Shown: piece by piece, positions 40,376-50,134 of the stretch
How positions within the stretch are numbered: position 1 is the stretch's first letter
Layout of the letters: each line of letters opens with the position of its first letter
From: Bacteroidales bacterium
GTDB taxonomy: Bacteria > Bacteroidota > Bacteroidia > Bacteroidales > P3
Length of the DNA: 64,000 nt
Reading direction: 5' to 3'
Assembly: GCA_028708845.1 (NCBI GenBank)
Contig: JAQVXZ010000009.1
Coordinates: 19,299-83,298 of the forward strand
The notes under the pieces: model-generated
What the model was told of the DNA's origin: nothing
Database searches by the model: none
Seen by the model: only the letters and a program-made list of their open reading frames with translations
Position numbers and translations under genes: made by a program

Positions 40376-41233
40376 TTAAATTTTAATTACTCTTTTGCTT
40401 AATCTTTGTTTATCCAAGAAGCAAACTCCTATTTCTTTTAAATCAAAATTAAGTTTTGTGTGTTTGTTTCCAACGATTCTTTTCCAAGCTGTTTTCATCC
40501 CTTTTGACCATGATATATCGTCAAATATTATTATTGATTGCTCAGAAAGGTGAGGGAATATGATTTCAAAATATTTGATCGTTGCGTTTTGATCATGGTG
40601 CCCGTCAATAAAAACATAGTCTATTGGTTTATTGTCTTCCAATACCTTGTTTAAATTATCAGAGAACCTACCCTCAACTACTTCAATATTCATTAGTCCT
40701 AAATAAGTGAAGTTTTCTCTTGACTTTTCAACCAAAGAACTTGAACCCTCCATTGTTATTAATTTCCCTGATGAGTAAATGGTTAATGCTGCTGCTTGGT
40801 ATGATGATGATATCCCAAGGCATGTGCCTAGCTCAAGAGCTGTTTTGGGCTTAAACTCGCTTATTATTTTATATAGTAGCAATGACCAAAACGGAGACTT
40901 GCTTGCAGTGCTTATTTCTGCAATTGTTGACCTACCTACTTGACCAATATGCATTTCACTATCCGAACGATTTGATTTGGAATCCCCAGCACCAAAGTCT
41001 GTTATAATAATCTCACTCTTGTCTCTACTTAAATCCTTACGCAAAGCCTCAATATTATCTACCCAAATCTTGTCTTCAATATTTAATCTTTTCTTTATGG
41101 TTTCAAATAATATGGAACCAAACCTTGAGACTATCTGGTCTGGATCCTTTATCATCTTCTTTGATTTTGTCTTTACTCTAAATAGCCAAATATTCCAGAT
41201 AATAAATCTTAGAAATGATTTTATATATTTCAT
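40376..41233 (-). CDS. Class I SAM-dependent methyltransferase
   Basis: A 285-residue protein with a Rossmann-type methyltransferase domain. Motif I TALELGTCLGISSSYQAAAL (~135-154), motif II KLITMEGSSSLVEKSRENF, then IDYVFIDGHHDQNATIKYFE and SIIIFDDISWSKGM. This is the Methyltransf_24 / O-methyltransferase group. The basic, hydrophobic N-terminus (FLRFIIWNIWLFRVKTKSKK) may attach it to the membrane. Substrate unknown. It starts 2 bases after the alpha/beta hydrolase gene, so they share an mRNA with the M16 protease. Confidence 0.8.
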   Translation of the reverse strand: MKYIKSFLRFIIWNIWLFRVKTKSKKMIKDPDQIVSRFGSILFETIKKRLNIEDKIWVDNIEALRKDLSRDKSEIIITDFGAGDSKSNRSDSEMHIGQVGRSTIAEISTASKSPFWSLLLYKIISEFKPKTALELGTCLGISSSYQAAALTIYSSGKLITMEGSSSLVEKSRENFTYLGLMNIEVVEGRFSDNLNKVLEDNKPIDYVFIDGHHDQNATIKYFEIIFPHLSEQSIIIFDDISWSKGMKTAWKRIVGNKHTKLNFDLKEIGVCFLDKQRLSKRVIKI

Positions 41234-41235
41234 TA

Positions 41236-42663
41236 TTAGTTTTTAGTCTTTGTATGAGCTTTGATGAAATCTTTAATTTGTAATAGTATAACTGGTGATA
41301 TGGTTTGTTCAATTGATGAATACTCGTCTATCATTCCTGTTGTGCTTTCTTGGAAAAGGTGATTCATCCCAACTGCTGTGTAGATTTGATAATGATTATT
41401 CTTAGCTTTCTTAAGAGCCTTCTCAATTGCAGGCAGGTTGTATTGGTAGAGAACTTGAATATCATTTGTTCCATTTATTGCAAAAACTGGTTGCTTAACT
41501 TTCTTCAAATAATCTGAAGGGTCAAGAGAAAGGAAGGTCCTCATCCATGGTGAACTTAATTGACTGTTAAATTGGGTTCTCATAGCAGGGCTTGTAAACT
41601 GAATATCTTTTAGTTTATCCTTATCAATCTTTCTCAGCTCCTTATCATACCATTTATCCATTCTTTTGTTAACTTCCTTATTTATCAACCCTTTTTGAGT
41701 CAATCCATATATTTGTTTTAGAGCTGCTAATTGGAAATCTAGTGCATGTTTTGGCATATTAGCTTTCTCGAAGAATGCTTTATTCTGTTGCATAAGAACA
41801 TCAATACCTTTCATGCCTGGTCCTGCAAGAAGAACAATAAATTTAATATCAGAGTTTTCAGATGCTGCAATTGAAACTATTAGTCCTCCCTCACTATGAC
41901 CTAACATACCAATATTGTCTTTGTCTATATTAGGATGAGTTTTTAGCATTTCATAAGCAGTCATTGCATCCACAGCATAATCAAGAGTAGTTGCATTTAT
42001 GATTGAAGAGTCAACGGTTTCTATTCCCCATCCCCTATCGTCATAACGGAAAACTGCAATTCCGTTACTTGTTAAATAATCTGCAATTACTTTAAATGGC
42101 TTATGTCCAAATATTTCTTCATCTCTATCTTGCAAGCCTGAGCCAGTAACAAGAATTACGCAAGGGTAGGTCTTATCCTTTGAAGGGATGGTTAGAGTTC
42201 CTTTGAAATCGTAGTTTACACCTTTCACCTTAAAGCTTAACTCCTCTTCAATATATGAATATGGTGGCATTGGCTCTTGTGGACGTTTTAGCTCAAAAGT
42301 CTTATCAGTCTTAGCCATTACTAAGTCCTCTGTAAGGAATCCTTGTTTAAATTTTGCAAAGATTGTGTCCTTTGTTTCATTATACTTCCCTCTAAATACA
42401 ATTGACATATTTTTTATGGAAAAGATAACAGAATCTTCGCTAAGCCTTTGTTTTGTTACTCCAAACATATCTTTTGTTTGAGAGGGAGAGCCCATCATAA
42501 TTATTGTTGTGTCTGGACTTTGTTCTATTTTCAATGTTATTGGCAGAAGCTGTACCGAAACCTTTAGCTCTCCATACCAATTTGTTGTCTGAGCTTCTAT
42601 GTTTTGATGAAATAAACTAACAAGCAAAACAACTGCTCCGACTAATAATCCTTTTCTTCTCAT
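41236..42663 (-). CDS. Secreted alpha/beta hydrolase (S9/S33-like)
   Basis: A 475-residue protein. Signal peptide ~1-24 (VVLLVSLFHQNIEA before QTTNWY). Residues ~28-135 are a beta-rich DUF3887-like N-terminal part; from ~145 comes the hydrolase: PCVILVTGSGLQDRDEE, IAVFRYDDRGWG, nucleophile S257 in GMLGHSEGG, acid in FAINGTNDIQV, and His in AVGMNHLFQ. All three catalytic positions are visible. It belongs to the Bacteroidota group with the dienelactone hydrolase/peptidase S9 look; probable esterase or peptidase in the periplasm. Gap to the M16 protease gene is 36 bases. Confidence 0.85.
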   Translation of the reverse strand: MRRKGLLVGAVVLLVSLFHQNIEAQTTNWYGELKVSVQLLPITLKIEQSPDTTIIMMGSPSQTKDMFGVTKQRLSEDSVIFSIKNMSIVFRGKYNETKDTIFAKFKQGFLTEDLVMAKTDKTFELKRPQEPMPPYSYIEEELSFKVKGVNYDFKGTLTIPSKDKTYPCVILVTGSGLQDRDEEIFGHKPFKVIADYLTSNGIAVFRYDDRGWGIETVDSSIINATTLDYAVDAMTAYEMLKTHPNIDKDNIGMLGHSEGGLIVSIAASENSDIKFIVLLAGPGMKGIDVLMQQNKAFFEKANMPKHALDFQLAALKQIYGLTQKGLINKEVNKRMDKWYDKELRKIDKDKLKDIQFTSPAMRTQFNSQLSSPWMRTFLSLDPSDYLKKVKQPVFAINGTNDIQVLYQYNLPAIEKALKKAKNNHYQIYTAVGMNHLFQESTTGMIDEYSSIEQTISPVILLQIKDFIKAHTKTKN

Positions 42664-42699
42664 ATCTTTCCTTTTTTTTCAGACCTCTTAGTCTCTTAA

Positions 42700-45666
42700 T
42701 TAATATCCAAATATTTCTTCTAAACTAAGTGTCTTAACTTTACCATATTTCTCTAAAGCTTTTAGATTTACTTGGTCTTTATTACCTAAAACAACATAGG
42801 TTCTTGGTTGGTTCTTGATATACTGATTATTAAATTTAACTATATCATTCATTGTTAGATTAGGAATTGTTTCAAACATCTTCTTACTTGGATTTGTTTT
42901 TCTTCCCATTTTCAAATCTTGTAAGTAAGAATATATAATTCTTTCTTTAATAATTCTTGATGTTCTATAATTAGATAGCATTGCATCCTTAGCTAAATTA
43001 AAATTTTGCTGAGCAATAGGCATATCATCAAACAACTCATTGAAAGCATCAAAAGCATCAATTACCTTATCGTTTTGAGTTGCAATATGAGACATGTTTT
43101 GATAGTATCCATCAAGGCGTGAAGGCACAATATATCTTGAAGATGATTGGTAAGCTAGTGAACGTTTTTCTCTCATTTCTTGAAAAACTATTGAATTCAT
43201 AGATCCTCCAAAATACTGATTGTAAAGAGCAATTACAGGAGCTTGGCTTTCGTCATAAACACCACCTCTTGTTAACTGGCGACAATAAGATTGTTTAGCA
43301 TCATAGTGAACAAAATAAACTGTATTTGCTTGTGTAGGAATTGGATTAACTCTCTTAACCTTTGGCGCTGCTTTTAATTTCTTTGGAGAAGAATTATGTT
43401 TTGCATTTAATAAGATTTTCAAATCCCCTATTGGCATATTACCATAGAAGTGAACCTTATGAACATAATTAGTTAAGCCTTTAATATCGCTTGTAATCAT
43501 TTCCGGACTTAGCTTCATTAGTTCAGCCTCTGGGATAAAGTCGTAGAAAGCATTATCTTTTCCGTATGTAACATAGTTATTAAGTGCAGAGAAGCAACTA
43601 GCTTGTCTTGCCTTAGCATCATTTCTGCTTTTCAATATGCTTTTAACAATATTATCAAGAGCTTCCTTTTCTATCTTTGGATTAGATAGTATGTTTTCAA
43701 GTAGTGTTATTGCCTGAGGTAGGTTTTCTGTAAGACCACTTAGAGTAACTCTTGTGAAATCATCAGAAGAATATATTCTATAATCACAAGCTAAATTATA
43801 GAATCCTGTTTTAATATCTTCAACAGAAAGACTTGGTGTTGAAAGTTGACTTTGGTAAGATCCTATTAAACCTAATCTCTTATTAGATAATACACCAAAA
43901 TCATATTCGTAAGCTAAGTAGAAGGTTTCGTTTTGTGTATTTGGAACATATATTATTTCTGCTCCATTATTAAGTTTTGCAAGTTGAAGGTCTTTTGTGT
44001 AATCAACAAATACTGGTTCTATTTCCTTAACCTTTGCACTCTCTATTGACTCAAAGAATGTAGACTTTAAGTCTCTATTAACGTGAATTGGAGTAATAGG
44101 TGGTTTATCAACCTTTTCAACCTCCTTAGCCTCTCCTTGTAGTTTCTTAATCACAACATAGTTATTGTCTTGGAATATTTCTCTTGCAAATTTAACCAAC
44201 TCATCTTTTGTTACCTTTGACATCCTATCCATTTGACTTACTGTTTCTGCCCAGCTTTGTCTTGAAAGATAGCTTGTAACCATCTTCATTGCTCTTGAAT
44301 TATTAGTTTCAAGGCTCTTTATTTCAGATAATCTTTCATTATTGATAATAGCTTTTAGTATGCTTTCGTCCCAATCACCTGCTTTGAGTACTTCTAATTG
44401 TTTTAATAATAAGTCTCTTAATTCATCTAAGCTTTGTCCTGTCTTTGGTGTGCCACGAAGAATAAATGCCGCATAGTCATTAAGGTCATAAACTCCTGAA
44501 CCTACATAAGATGCCAATTGTTTTTGATTAATGTTTATATCCATTATACCTGAGCTACCATTATTAAGTACCCTATCTAATAGATTTGCTAAAATAACTT
44601 CATGAGATGTTGAACCGGCATTGATTCTAAACGCAATTGTTAGGTTTTCTGCTTCAAGCCCAACAACTTCAACTGTCTTAACTTCCTTAATTGCTTGTTC
44701 TGGCTTATAGGTAAAAGGTGGCACTTCTTTTGATGGAATATGTCCAAAGTATTTTTCAATTATTTCAATAGCTTGCTCTGGATCAAAATCTCCACTCATT
44801 GCAATACAGAAGTTATTTGGAACATAGTAAGTGTTGAAGAAGTTGTTAATAGCTACCATTGAAGGATTGCGAAGATGCTCTGAACTTCCAAGAGTTGTTT
44901 GTGTTCCATAAGGGTGGTTAGGGAAAAGAGCAGATAACATAGCCTCATTAGTCTTACGTCTATCATTTATTAATGACATATTCTTTTCTTCATAAACTGT
45001 CTCAAGCTCTGTGTGAAAAAGACGAAGTACTGGATTTTGGAAACGATCTGATTGAATTCTTGCCCAATTTTCAATTTGGTTTGAAGGGATGTTTTCAATA
45101 TAATATGTGAAGTCATTAGAGGTTGCTGCATTTGTTCCATTTGCACCAATAAGCTTCATTAATTTATCGTACTCGTTTGGGATAGCAAGCTTAGATGCCT
45201 CAAAAGATAATTTATCTATTTCATTATATATACTTGCTCTCTTCTCTTTATCTGTTTCTCTAACATAAAGCTCATATAAGTCTTCTATTTGCTTAATATA
45301 CTTACTTTCAGCTTCCCAGTCGGTTGTGCCTATTTGTTTTGTACCCTTAAACATTAGATGTTCAAAATAATGTGCAAGACCTGTATTTTCTGCAGGGTCA
45401 TTCTTACTTCCAGCCCTAACAGCAATATAGGTTTGAATTCTTGGCTCTTCTTTATTAACAGACATATAAACCTTTAGTCCGTTTCTTAGAGTGTAGATAA
45501 CAGCATTAAGAGGGTCATTAGCTACTCTTTCAATCCTATAATCTCTATTGTCTTCTTTAGCAACTGTGTATGTAACAACATTAGGATCAATATTTCTTTG
45601 TGCAAATACTGAATGGGATAAGCATAATGCAAATAATATCCCTAAGAAAATTTCTATTCTTTTCAT
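42700..45666 (-). CDS. M16-family zinc metalloprotease (two-domain, secreted)
   Basis: A 988-residue protein. Signal peptide ~1-22 (IEIFLGILFALCLSHSVFA). The inverted zinc motif HYFEH is at 99-103 (GLAHYFEHLMFKGT), with the downstream Glu in LETVYEEKNM. First M16 domain pair ~60-480, a linker, and a second catalytically inactive pair from ~530 with YFGGSMNSIVFQEMREKRSLAYQSSS. These large Bacteroidota M16 enzymes degrade peptides in the periplasm or at the surface. It has a -7 box at 45699-45706 and heads an operon with the hydrolase and methyltransferase. Confidence 0.93.
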   Translation of the reverse strand: MKRIEIFLGILFALCLSHSVFAQRNIDPNVVTYTVAKEDNRDYRIERVANDPLNAVIYTLRNGLKVYMSVNKEEPRIQTYIAVRAGSKNDPAENTGLAHYFEHLMFKGTKQIGTTDWEAESKYIKQIEDLYELYVRETDKEKRASIYNEIDKLSFEASKLAIPNEYDKLMKLIGANGTNAATSNDFTYYIENIPSNQIENWARIQSDRFQNPVLRLFHTELETVYEEKNMSLINDRRKTNEAMLSALFPNHPYGTQTTLGSSEHLRNPSMVAINNFFNTYYVPNNFCIAMSGDFDPEQAIEIIEKYFGHIPSKEVPPFTYKPEQAIKEVKTVEVVGLEAENLTIAFRINAGSTSHEVILANLLDRVLNNGSSGIMDININQKQLASYVGSGVYDLNDYAAFILRGTPKTGQSLDELRDLLLKQLEVLKAGDWDESILKAIINNERLSEIKSLETNNSRAMKMVTSYLSRQSWAETVSQMDRMSKVTKDELVKFAREIFQDNNYVVIKKLQGEAKEVEKVDKPPITPIHVNRDLKSTFFESIESAKVKEIEPVFVDYTKDLQLAKLNNGAEIIYVPNTQNETFYLAYEYDFGVLSNKRLGLIGSYQSQLSTPSLSVEDIKTGFYNLACDYRIYSSDDFTRVTLSGLTENLPQAITLLENILSNPKIEKEALDNIVKSILKSRNDAKARQASCFSALNNYVTYGKDNAFYDFIPEAELMKLSPEMITSDIKGLTNYVHKVHFYGNMPIGDLKILLNAKHNSSPKKLKAAPKVKRVNPIPTQANTVYFVHYDAKQSYCRQLTRGGVYDESQAPVIALYNQYFGGSMNSIVFQEMREKRSLAYQSSSRYIVPSRLDGYYQNMSHIATQNDKVIDAFDAFNELFDDMPIAQQNFNLAKDAMLSNYRTSRIIKERIIYSYLQDLKMGRKTNPSKKMFETIPNLTMNDIVKFNNQYIKNQPRTYVVLGNKDQVNLKALEKYGKVKTLSLEEIFGY

Positions 45667-45698
45667 TCTTCTTGTTTTTAAAAGTATTAAATTTGTGT

Positions 45699-45706
45699 CA
45701 AAATTA
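45699..45706 (-). promoter_or_regulatory. -7 box for the M16 protease operon
   Basis: TAATTTTG on the minus strand fits TAnnTTTG, 32 bases upstream of the start. Confidence 0.55.
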
Positions 45707-45879
45707 CAAAGAAAAATCGTAAAAATATAGAACTATAAAATATTTAAGTACTATTCAAGCGTTTATATGGAAAGAGTCTTAGGGATTATTGGATATTTTT
45801 CTCTTAATATCTGCTTTTATATTATTAGATAAGTCAATATAGGCTAAGGTTTAAAATTAATTTTAAACAAACTATTTAA

Positions 45880-48099
45880 ATGGAAAACAATAATACACCT
45901 ACTGTTAAGAAAACATTCCCAGTACTTCAAATGGGATGTGCCTCCTGTGCTGTAAATGTTGAAAATACACTTAAAACACAAGAAGGAGTGGTTAGTGTGA
46001 ATGTAAATTACGCTTCCTCTTCAGTAATAATAGAATACCTACCTAAGATAACTAATCCTGAGAAATTGCAAAAAAGCGTTCAGTCTATTGGTTATGATTT
46101 ACTAATTGATGAGGGTGAAAACAAAGACCAGCAAGTTCAAGATATTAACACTAAGAAATATAAAAGCTTAAGGAAAAGAACCTTTGGTGCAATTATACTT
46201 GCAATGCCGATATTTATTATTGGTATGTTTTTTATCAATATGCCTTATGCAAACTATATTATGTGGGCTTTATCTACGCCTGTAATATTTTGGTTTGGTA
46301 AGGATTTCTTTATTAATGCCTTTAAGCAAGCTAAGCATTTCTCTGCAAATATGGATACATTGGTTGCACTAAGTACTAGTGTTGCATATGCTTTTAGTGT
46401 TTTCAATACCGTTTATGCTGATTTCTGGATACAAAGAGACTTAGAGCCACATGTTTATTTTGAAGCCGTTGCCGTAATTATTGCCTTTATTCTTATTGGT
46501 AAACTATTAGAAGATAAAGCCAAGGGCAATGCATCCTCTGCTATTAAAAAACTAATGGGACTTCAACCAAACGCAGTTATGGTTGTTAAGGATAATGGAA
46601 GCCAAGTTGAGACGCCGCTTGCAAATATCATAATTGGAGATATAATTATAGTTAAGCCTGGTGAGAAAATAGCAGTTGATGGTGAAGTTATTGAAGGCTC
46701 TTCTTATGTTGATGAAAGTATGTTGAGTGGGGAACCTATTGCAGTACATAAAGTAGAGAAGGAAAAGGTATTTGCAGGAACCATTAACCAAAAGGGTAGC
46801 TTTATGTTTAGGGCTGAAAGAGTTGGTTCTCAAACCATGCTTTCCCAAATAATTAAGATGGTTCAAGATGCACAAGGCAGCAAAGCACCGGTTCAAAAAC
46901 TTGTTGATAAGATAGCAGGCATATTCGTTCCAACAGTTATTATAATAGCAATTATTGCATTAATCGCTTGGATTCTCTTAGGTGGCGTAGACGGTTTAAC
47001 TCATGGCATACTAGCACTTGTTACTGTCTTAGTTATTGCTTGCCCTTGTGCCTTAGGACTTGCAACCCCAACAGCAATTATGGTTGGAATGGGCAAGGGT
47101 GCAGAGAATGGCATTCTAATAAAAGATGCTCAAAGTCTTGAAATAGCAAAGAAGATTAATGCAATTGTATTAGACAAAACAGGAACAATTACAGAGGGGA
47201 AACCAATGGTAACTGATATCTTTTGGCTTAATGATGATGAGTCAAAAAAGGATATATTATTTAGTTTGGAGAGTCAATCCGAACACCCATTAGCAGAGGC
47301 AATAATACAGCATTTCGATGACTTAAAACCAACTCCTATCAACAGTTTTGAAAGTATAACAGGCAAAGGAGCAAAAGCAAAGATTGAAGATACAACCTAT
47401 TTTGCAGGAAACAAAAACCTATTAATTGAACATAATATTCTTTTTGATAATAATCTTATTGAGAAGTCAGAAGAACTAATCAAGCAATCAAAAACCATTG
47501 TTTGGTTCTCTGATAATGAAAACGCCTTAGCTCTTATTGGGATTGAGGATAAGATAAAACCAACATCCAGGGAAGCAATCAAAGACCTGAAAGACTTAGG
47601 AATAGAAATTTATATGCTAACTGGCGACAATAATACCACAGCAAGGCTAATAGCAGAAAAATCAGGTATAGAGCATTATAAGGCAGAGGCACTACCTCAC
47701 CAAAAAGCTGAATTTGTGAAAGAATTGCAAGCAAAAGGAAAGATAGTTGCAATGATTGGGGATGGAATAAATGATAGTGCAGCCTTAGCTCAGGCGGATA
47801 TAAGCATTGCTATGGGAAAAGGCTCTGATATTGCAATGGATGTTGCAAAGATGACTATTATCTCATCTGACTTAAAGAAAATTCCAGCTGCAATAAAACT
47901 ATCCAAACAAACCGTTGCAACAATTAAACAAAACCTATTCTGGGCATTTATCTATAATATCATAGGCATCCCTATTGCTGCGGGTATACTTTTCCCAATA
48001 ACAGGTTTCTTATTAAATCCAATGATTGCCGGAGCTGCTATGGCATTAAGTAGTGTTAGTGTGGTTAGCAATAGCCTAAGGTTAAAACTAAAGAAATAA
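45880..48099 (+). CDS. copA: Copper-translocating P1B-type ATPase
   Basis: A 739-residue heavy-metal ATPase. One N-terminal HMA domain with the CxxC site C20/C23 (QMGCASCAVNVENTL), then membrane helices, the A domain with DESMLSGEPIAV, the metal site CPC at 388-390 (IACPCALGLATPTAIMVG), phosphorylation motif DKTGT from D432, SEHPLAEAI (the P1B His-Pro) and GDGIND at 627-632. The closing helices carry MALSSVSVVSNSLRLKLKK with the M..SS signature of Cu(I) pumps. It likely exports Cu(I). No copper regulator is adjacent; the gene is monocistronic. Confidence 0.95.
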   Translation: MENNNTPTVKKTFPVLQMGCASCAVNVENTLKTQEGVVSVNVNYASSSVIIEYLPKITNPEKLQKSVQSIGYDLLIDEGENKDQQVQDINTKKYKSLRKRTFGAIILAMPIFIIGMFFINMPYANYIMWALSTPVIFWFGKDFFINAFKQAKHFSANMDTLVALSTSVAYAFSVFNTVYADFWIQRDLEPHVYFEAVAVIIAFILIGKLLEDKAKGNASSAIKKLMGLQPNAVMVVKDNGSQVETPLANIIIGDIIIVKPGEKIAVDGEVIEGSSYVDESMLSGEPIAVHKVEKEKVFAGTINQKGSFMFRAERVGSQTMLSQIIKMVQDAQGSKAPVQKLVDKIAGIFVPTVIIIAIIALIAWILLGGVDGLTHGILALVTVLVIACPCALGLATPTAIMVGMGKGAENGILIKDAQSLEIAKKINAIVLDKTGTITEGKPMVTDIFWLNDDESKKDILFSLESQSEHPLAEAIIQHFDDLKPTPINSFESITGKGAKAKIEDTTYFAGNKNLLIEHNILFDNNLIEKSEELIKQSKTIVWFSDNENALALIGIEDKIKPTSREAIKDLKDLGIEIYMLTGDNNTTARLIAEKSGIEHYKAEALPHQKAEFVKELQAKGKIVAMIGDGINDSAALAQADISIAMGKGSDIAMDVAKMTIISSDLKKIPAAIKLSKQTVATIKQNLFWAFIYNIIGIPIAAGILFPITGFLLNPMIAGAAMALSSVSVVSNSLRLKLKK

Positions 48100-48105
48100 C
48101 ATCTT

Positions 48106-48128
48106 TTGGGCATAAGCATTACGCCCAA
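48106..48128 (+). terminator. Weak hairpin after copA
   Basis: TTGGGC/GCCCAA stem of 6 bp directly after the copA stop, without a T-run. It is followed by AAACGCTG and CTTCGTTTTAATTT words (48130-48210) of the kind seen in other gaps. Confidence 0.35.
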
Positions 48129-48219
48129 CGAAACGCTGTAATAAAAAATTAAAACGGCATATTAATTCCGTAACTCTTCGTTTTAATTTACTGGTTCTTC
48201 GTTTTAATTTTTGGGCATG

Positions 48220-48250
48220 AAAAAAGGGACAAATTATTAATAAGCCCCTT
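48220..48250 (-). terminator. Terminator of the dcw cluster after ftsZ
   Basis: On the minus strand AAGGGG pairs with the later CCCTT around an AT loop and runs into TTTTTT. It lies 30 bases past the ftsZ stop. Confidence 0.7.
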
Positions 48251-48279
48251 AATTACATAATATATCTGGAAGCGATTTA

Positions 48280-49998
48280 TTAGTCTGGGTTTGAATGAAT
48301 ATATGGATTATTATTAGTGCTTATTCCTGATGAGTCTACCTTTAGGGATGAACTCTCTCTTGTTGAGGAATGTTTAGTAACTGGAATATCAATATTATAA
48401 TGTTCGTATGCTGGTGTGTTTATTATATGGTCTAAACCATTTTTATCTTTCATCATCCTTGAAAACTCTTCCATTCTTGCTTGACGATCAATCATTTTCT
48501 TTTCTAGATCTTCTTCGTAGTATGGATTGGTTGAAATTGGTTTCCTTGGTGCTATTCTATTATCATAACCTATGTTGGATAAGCTTGGGCTAGGTGCTGG
48601 CTTTTCTTCTTTTTCAATGGTTTCTGTTGCCACTTCTGCTTGATACTTAACCTTCTCTATTCCTAAAACACTTATATCTACAATTGTTTCATTGCTAACA
48701 GGGTTATCATTGGTTCTTGATGTTGGATGGAATGAACCTGGGCTTATATCCAATTCTTTTCTTACTGGCTTTGTGCTAGTTTGCATGCTTTCTGAAAAAA
48801 CTTCTTCTTGTTTAGCTTCTGCCTTGATAAGGAAAGGTGCATTTGCAATTTCTTGCTCTGCTTTCTTTATTGAATCTACTACTGTTTCTGCTTTTACCTC
48901 AGCCTTGATTTCTGCTTTTACTTCCTTTACTGGTGGTTCTTCAATAGTAAGCTCTTTCTTAATAACATTATTATTCCTTTCGTATGGATTGTAGATTTCT
49001 TTTTCTTCAAATCCTGTTGCTACTAAGGTAATATCAATTCTGTCTTGGTATGATTCATCATATTTTAATCCCCAAATAATATCTGGTTCATTTCCTGTTT
49101 TAGATTGAATATAATTTGCTATTACTGCATATTCATCCATTGTGATTGAATGCTCCTCGTCTGGTGAGGTGGTTATATAAAGAAGCATATTCTTTGTTCC
49201 AGTTATCTCACAATCGTTTAGTAGGTCTGAGGTTGCTGCTTGTTGAATTGCTTCAAGGGCTCTTTCTTCTCCTGAGCCGTATCCTGTACCGGTTCCCATA
49301 ATTGCAACTCCTGACTTAGCCATAACGCTTTGAACATCTCTAAAGTCAACCATAATATAAGCGTTGCTTGTTATGATTTCTGCAATTCCTTTGGCTGCTG
49401 TTAGCAAAACATCGTCTGCCATTGGGAACATTCTTGGTAATGGTATATTTCCTCTCTCTCTAATTTTGTCTGTATTAACAACAATTATTGAATCAACATA
49501 TTGTTTTAAATTTCTAATTCCTTCTTCTGCTTGTTCCTTCCTTCTTCTTCCCTCAAATGATAATGGTAAGGTTACAATTGCAACTACCAATATCTCATCC
49601 TCAAGCTTTTCACCCTCTTCGTTAGTAAATTCAATTTCTTTTGCAAACTTTGCTATTATTGGCGCTGCACCTGTTCCTGTTCCTCCTCCCATTCCTGCTG
49701 CAATAAAAAGCATTTGAGTATTATTACTCAACATCTCCTTAATTTCAACCTCTGCATTTATTGCAGCTTGCTTTGCCTTGTCAGGACAATTGCCTGCACC
49801 TAAACCGTCTTTGCCAATTTTGATTTTATTTTGAATAGGGCTTGCATCTATTGATTTTTGGTCAGTATTGCAAACAATGAAATCAACACCCTCTATGCCT
49901 TTATTGTACATATGGTTGATTGCATTTGTTCCCCCTCCACCTACACCAATTACTTTGATATAGTTTGAGTTTTCCTTCGGTGCTTCAAATTGTAACAT
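48280..49998 (-). CDS. ftsZ: Cell division tubulin FtsZ
   Basis: A 572-residue FtsZ, the ring-forming GTPase. The GTPase domain (~12-330) has IGVGGGGTNAINHMYNKGIEGVDFI, the tubulin signature GGGTGTGAAP (104-113), and NTDKIRERG and the T7-loop region DFRDVQSVM. After ~330 comes a very long, Lys/Glu-rich disordered linker (KEVKAEIKAEVKAETVVDSI) of more than 200 residues. The end, NNNPYIHSNPD, differs from the DIPxFL tail of E. coli FtsZ and is closer to the short Bacteroidota tails. Last gene of the dcw cluster, 136 bases after ftsA. Confidence 0.95.
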   Translation of the reverse strand: MLQFEAPKENSNYIKVIGVGGGGTNAINHMYNKGIEGVDFIVCNTDQKSIDASPIQNKIKIGKDGLGAGNCPDKAKQAAINAEVEIKEMLSNNTQMLFIAAGMGGGTGTGAAPIIAKFAKEIEFTNEEGEKLEDEILVVAIVTLPLSFEGRRRKEQAEEGIRNLKQYVDSIIVVNTDKIRERGNIPLPRMFPMADDVLLTAAKGIAEIITSNAYIMVDFRDVQSVMAKSGVAIMGTGTGYGSGEERALEAIQQAATSDLLNDCEITGTKNMLLYITTSPDEEHSITMDEYAVIANYIQSKTGNEPDIIWGLKYDESYQDRIDITLVATGFEEKEIYNPYERNNNVIKKELTIEEPPVKEVKAEIKAEVKAETVVDSIKKAEQEIANAPFLIKAEAKQEEVFSESMQTSTKPVRKELDISPGSFHPTSRTNDNPVSNETIVDISVLGIEKVKYQAEVATETIEKEEKPAPSPSLSNIGYDNRIAPRKPISTNPYYEEDLEKKMIDRQARMEEFSRMMKDKNGLDHIINTPAYEHYNIDIPVTKHSSTRESSSLKVDSSGISTNNNPYIHSNPD

Positions 49999-50134
49999 TA
50001 TATCTTATATTTTATTTTTTCTATTCTAAAATGACTGCTATATATGTATTTCAAGTTGTAAAGATACTAAATAATCACAACACAGCTTGGCTTGATTCTA
50101 TTAGTTTTTAACAACCTATTGTTTATAACCTTTA

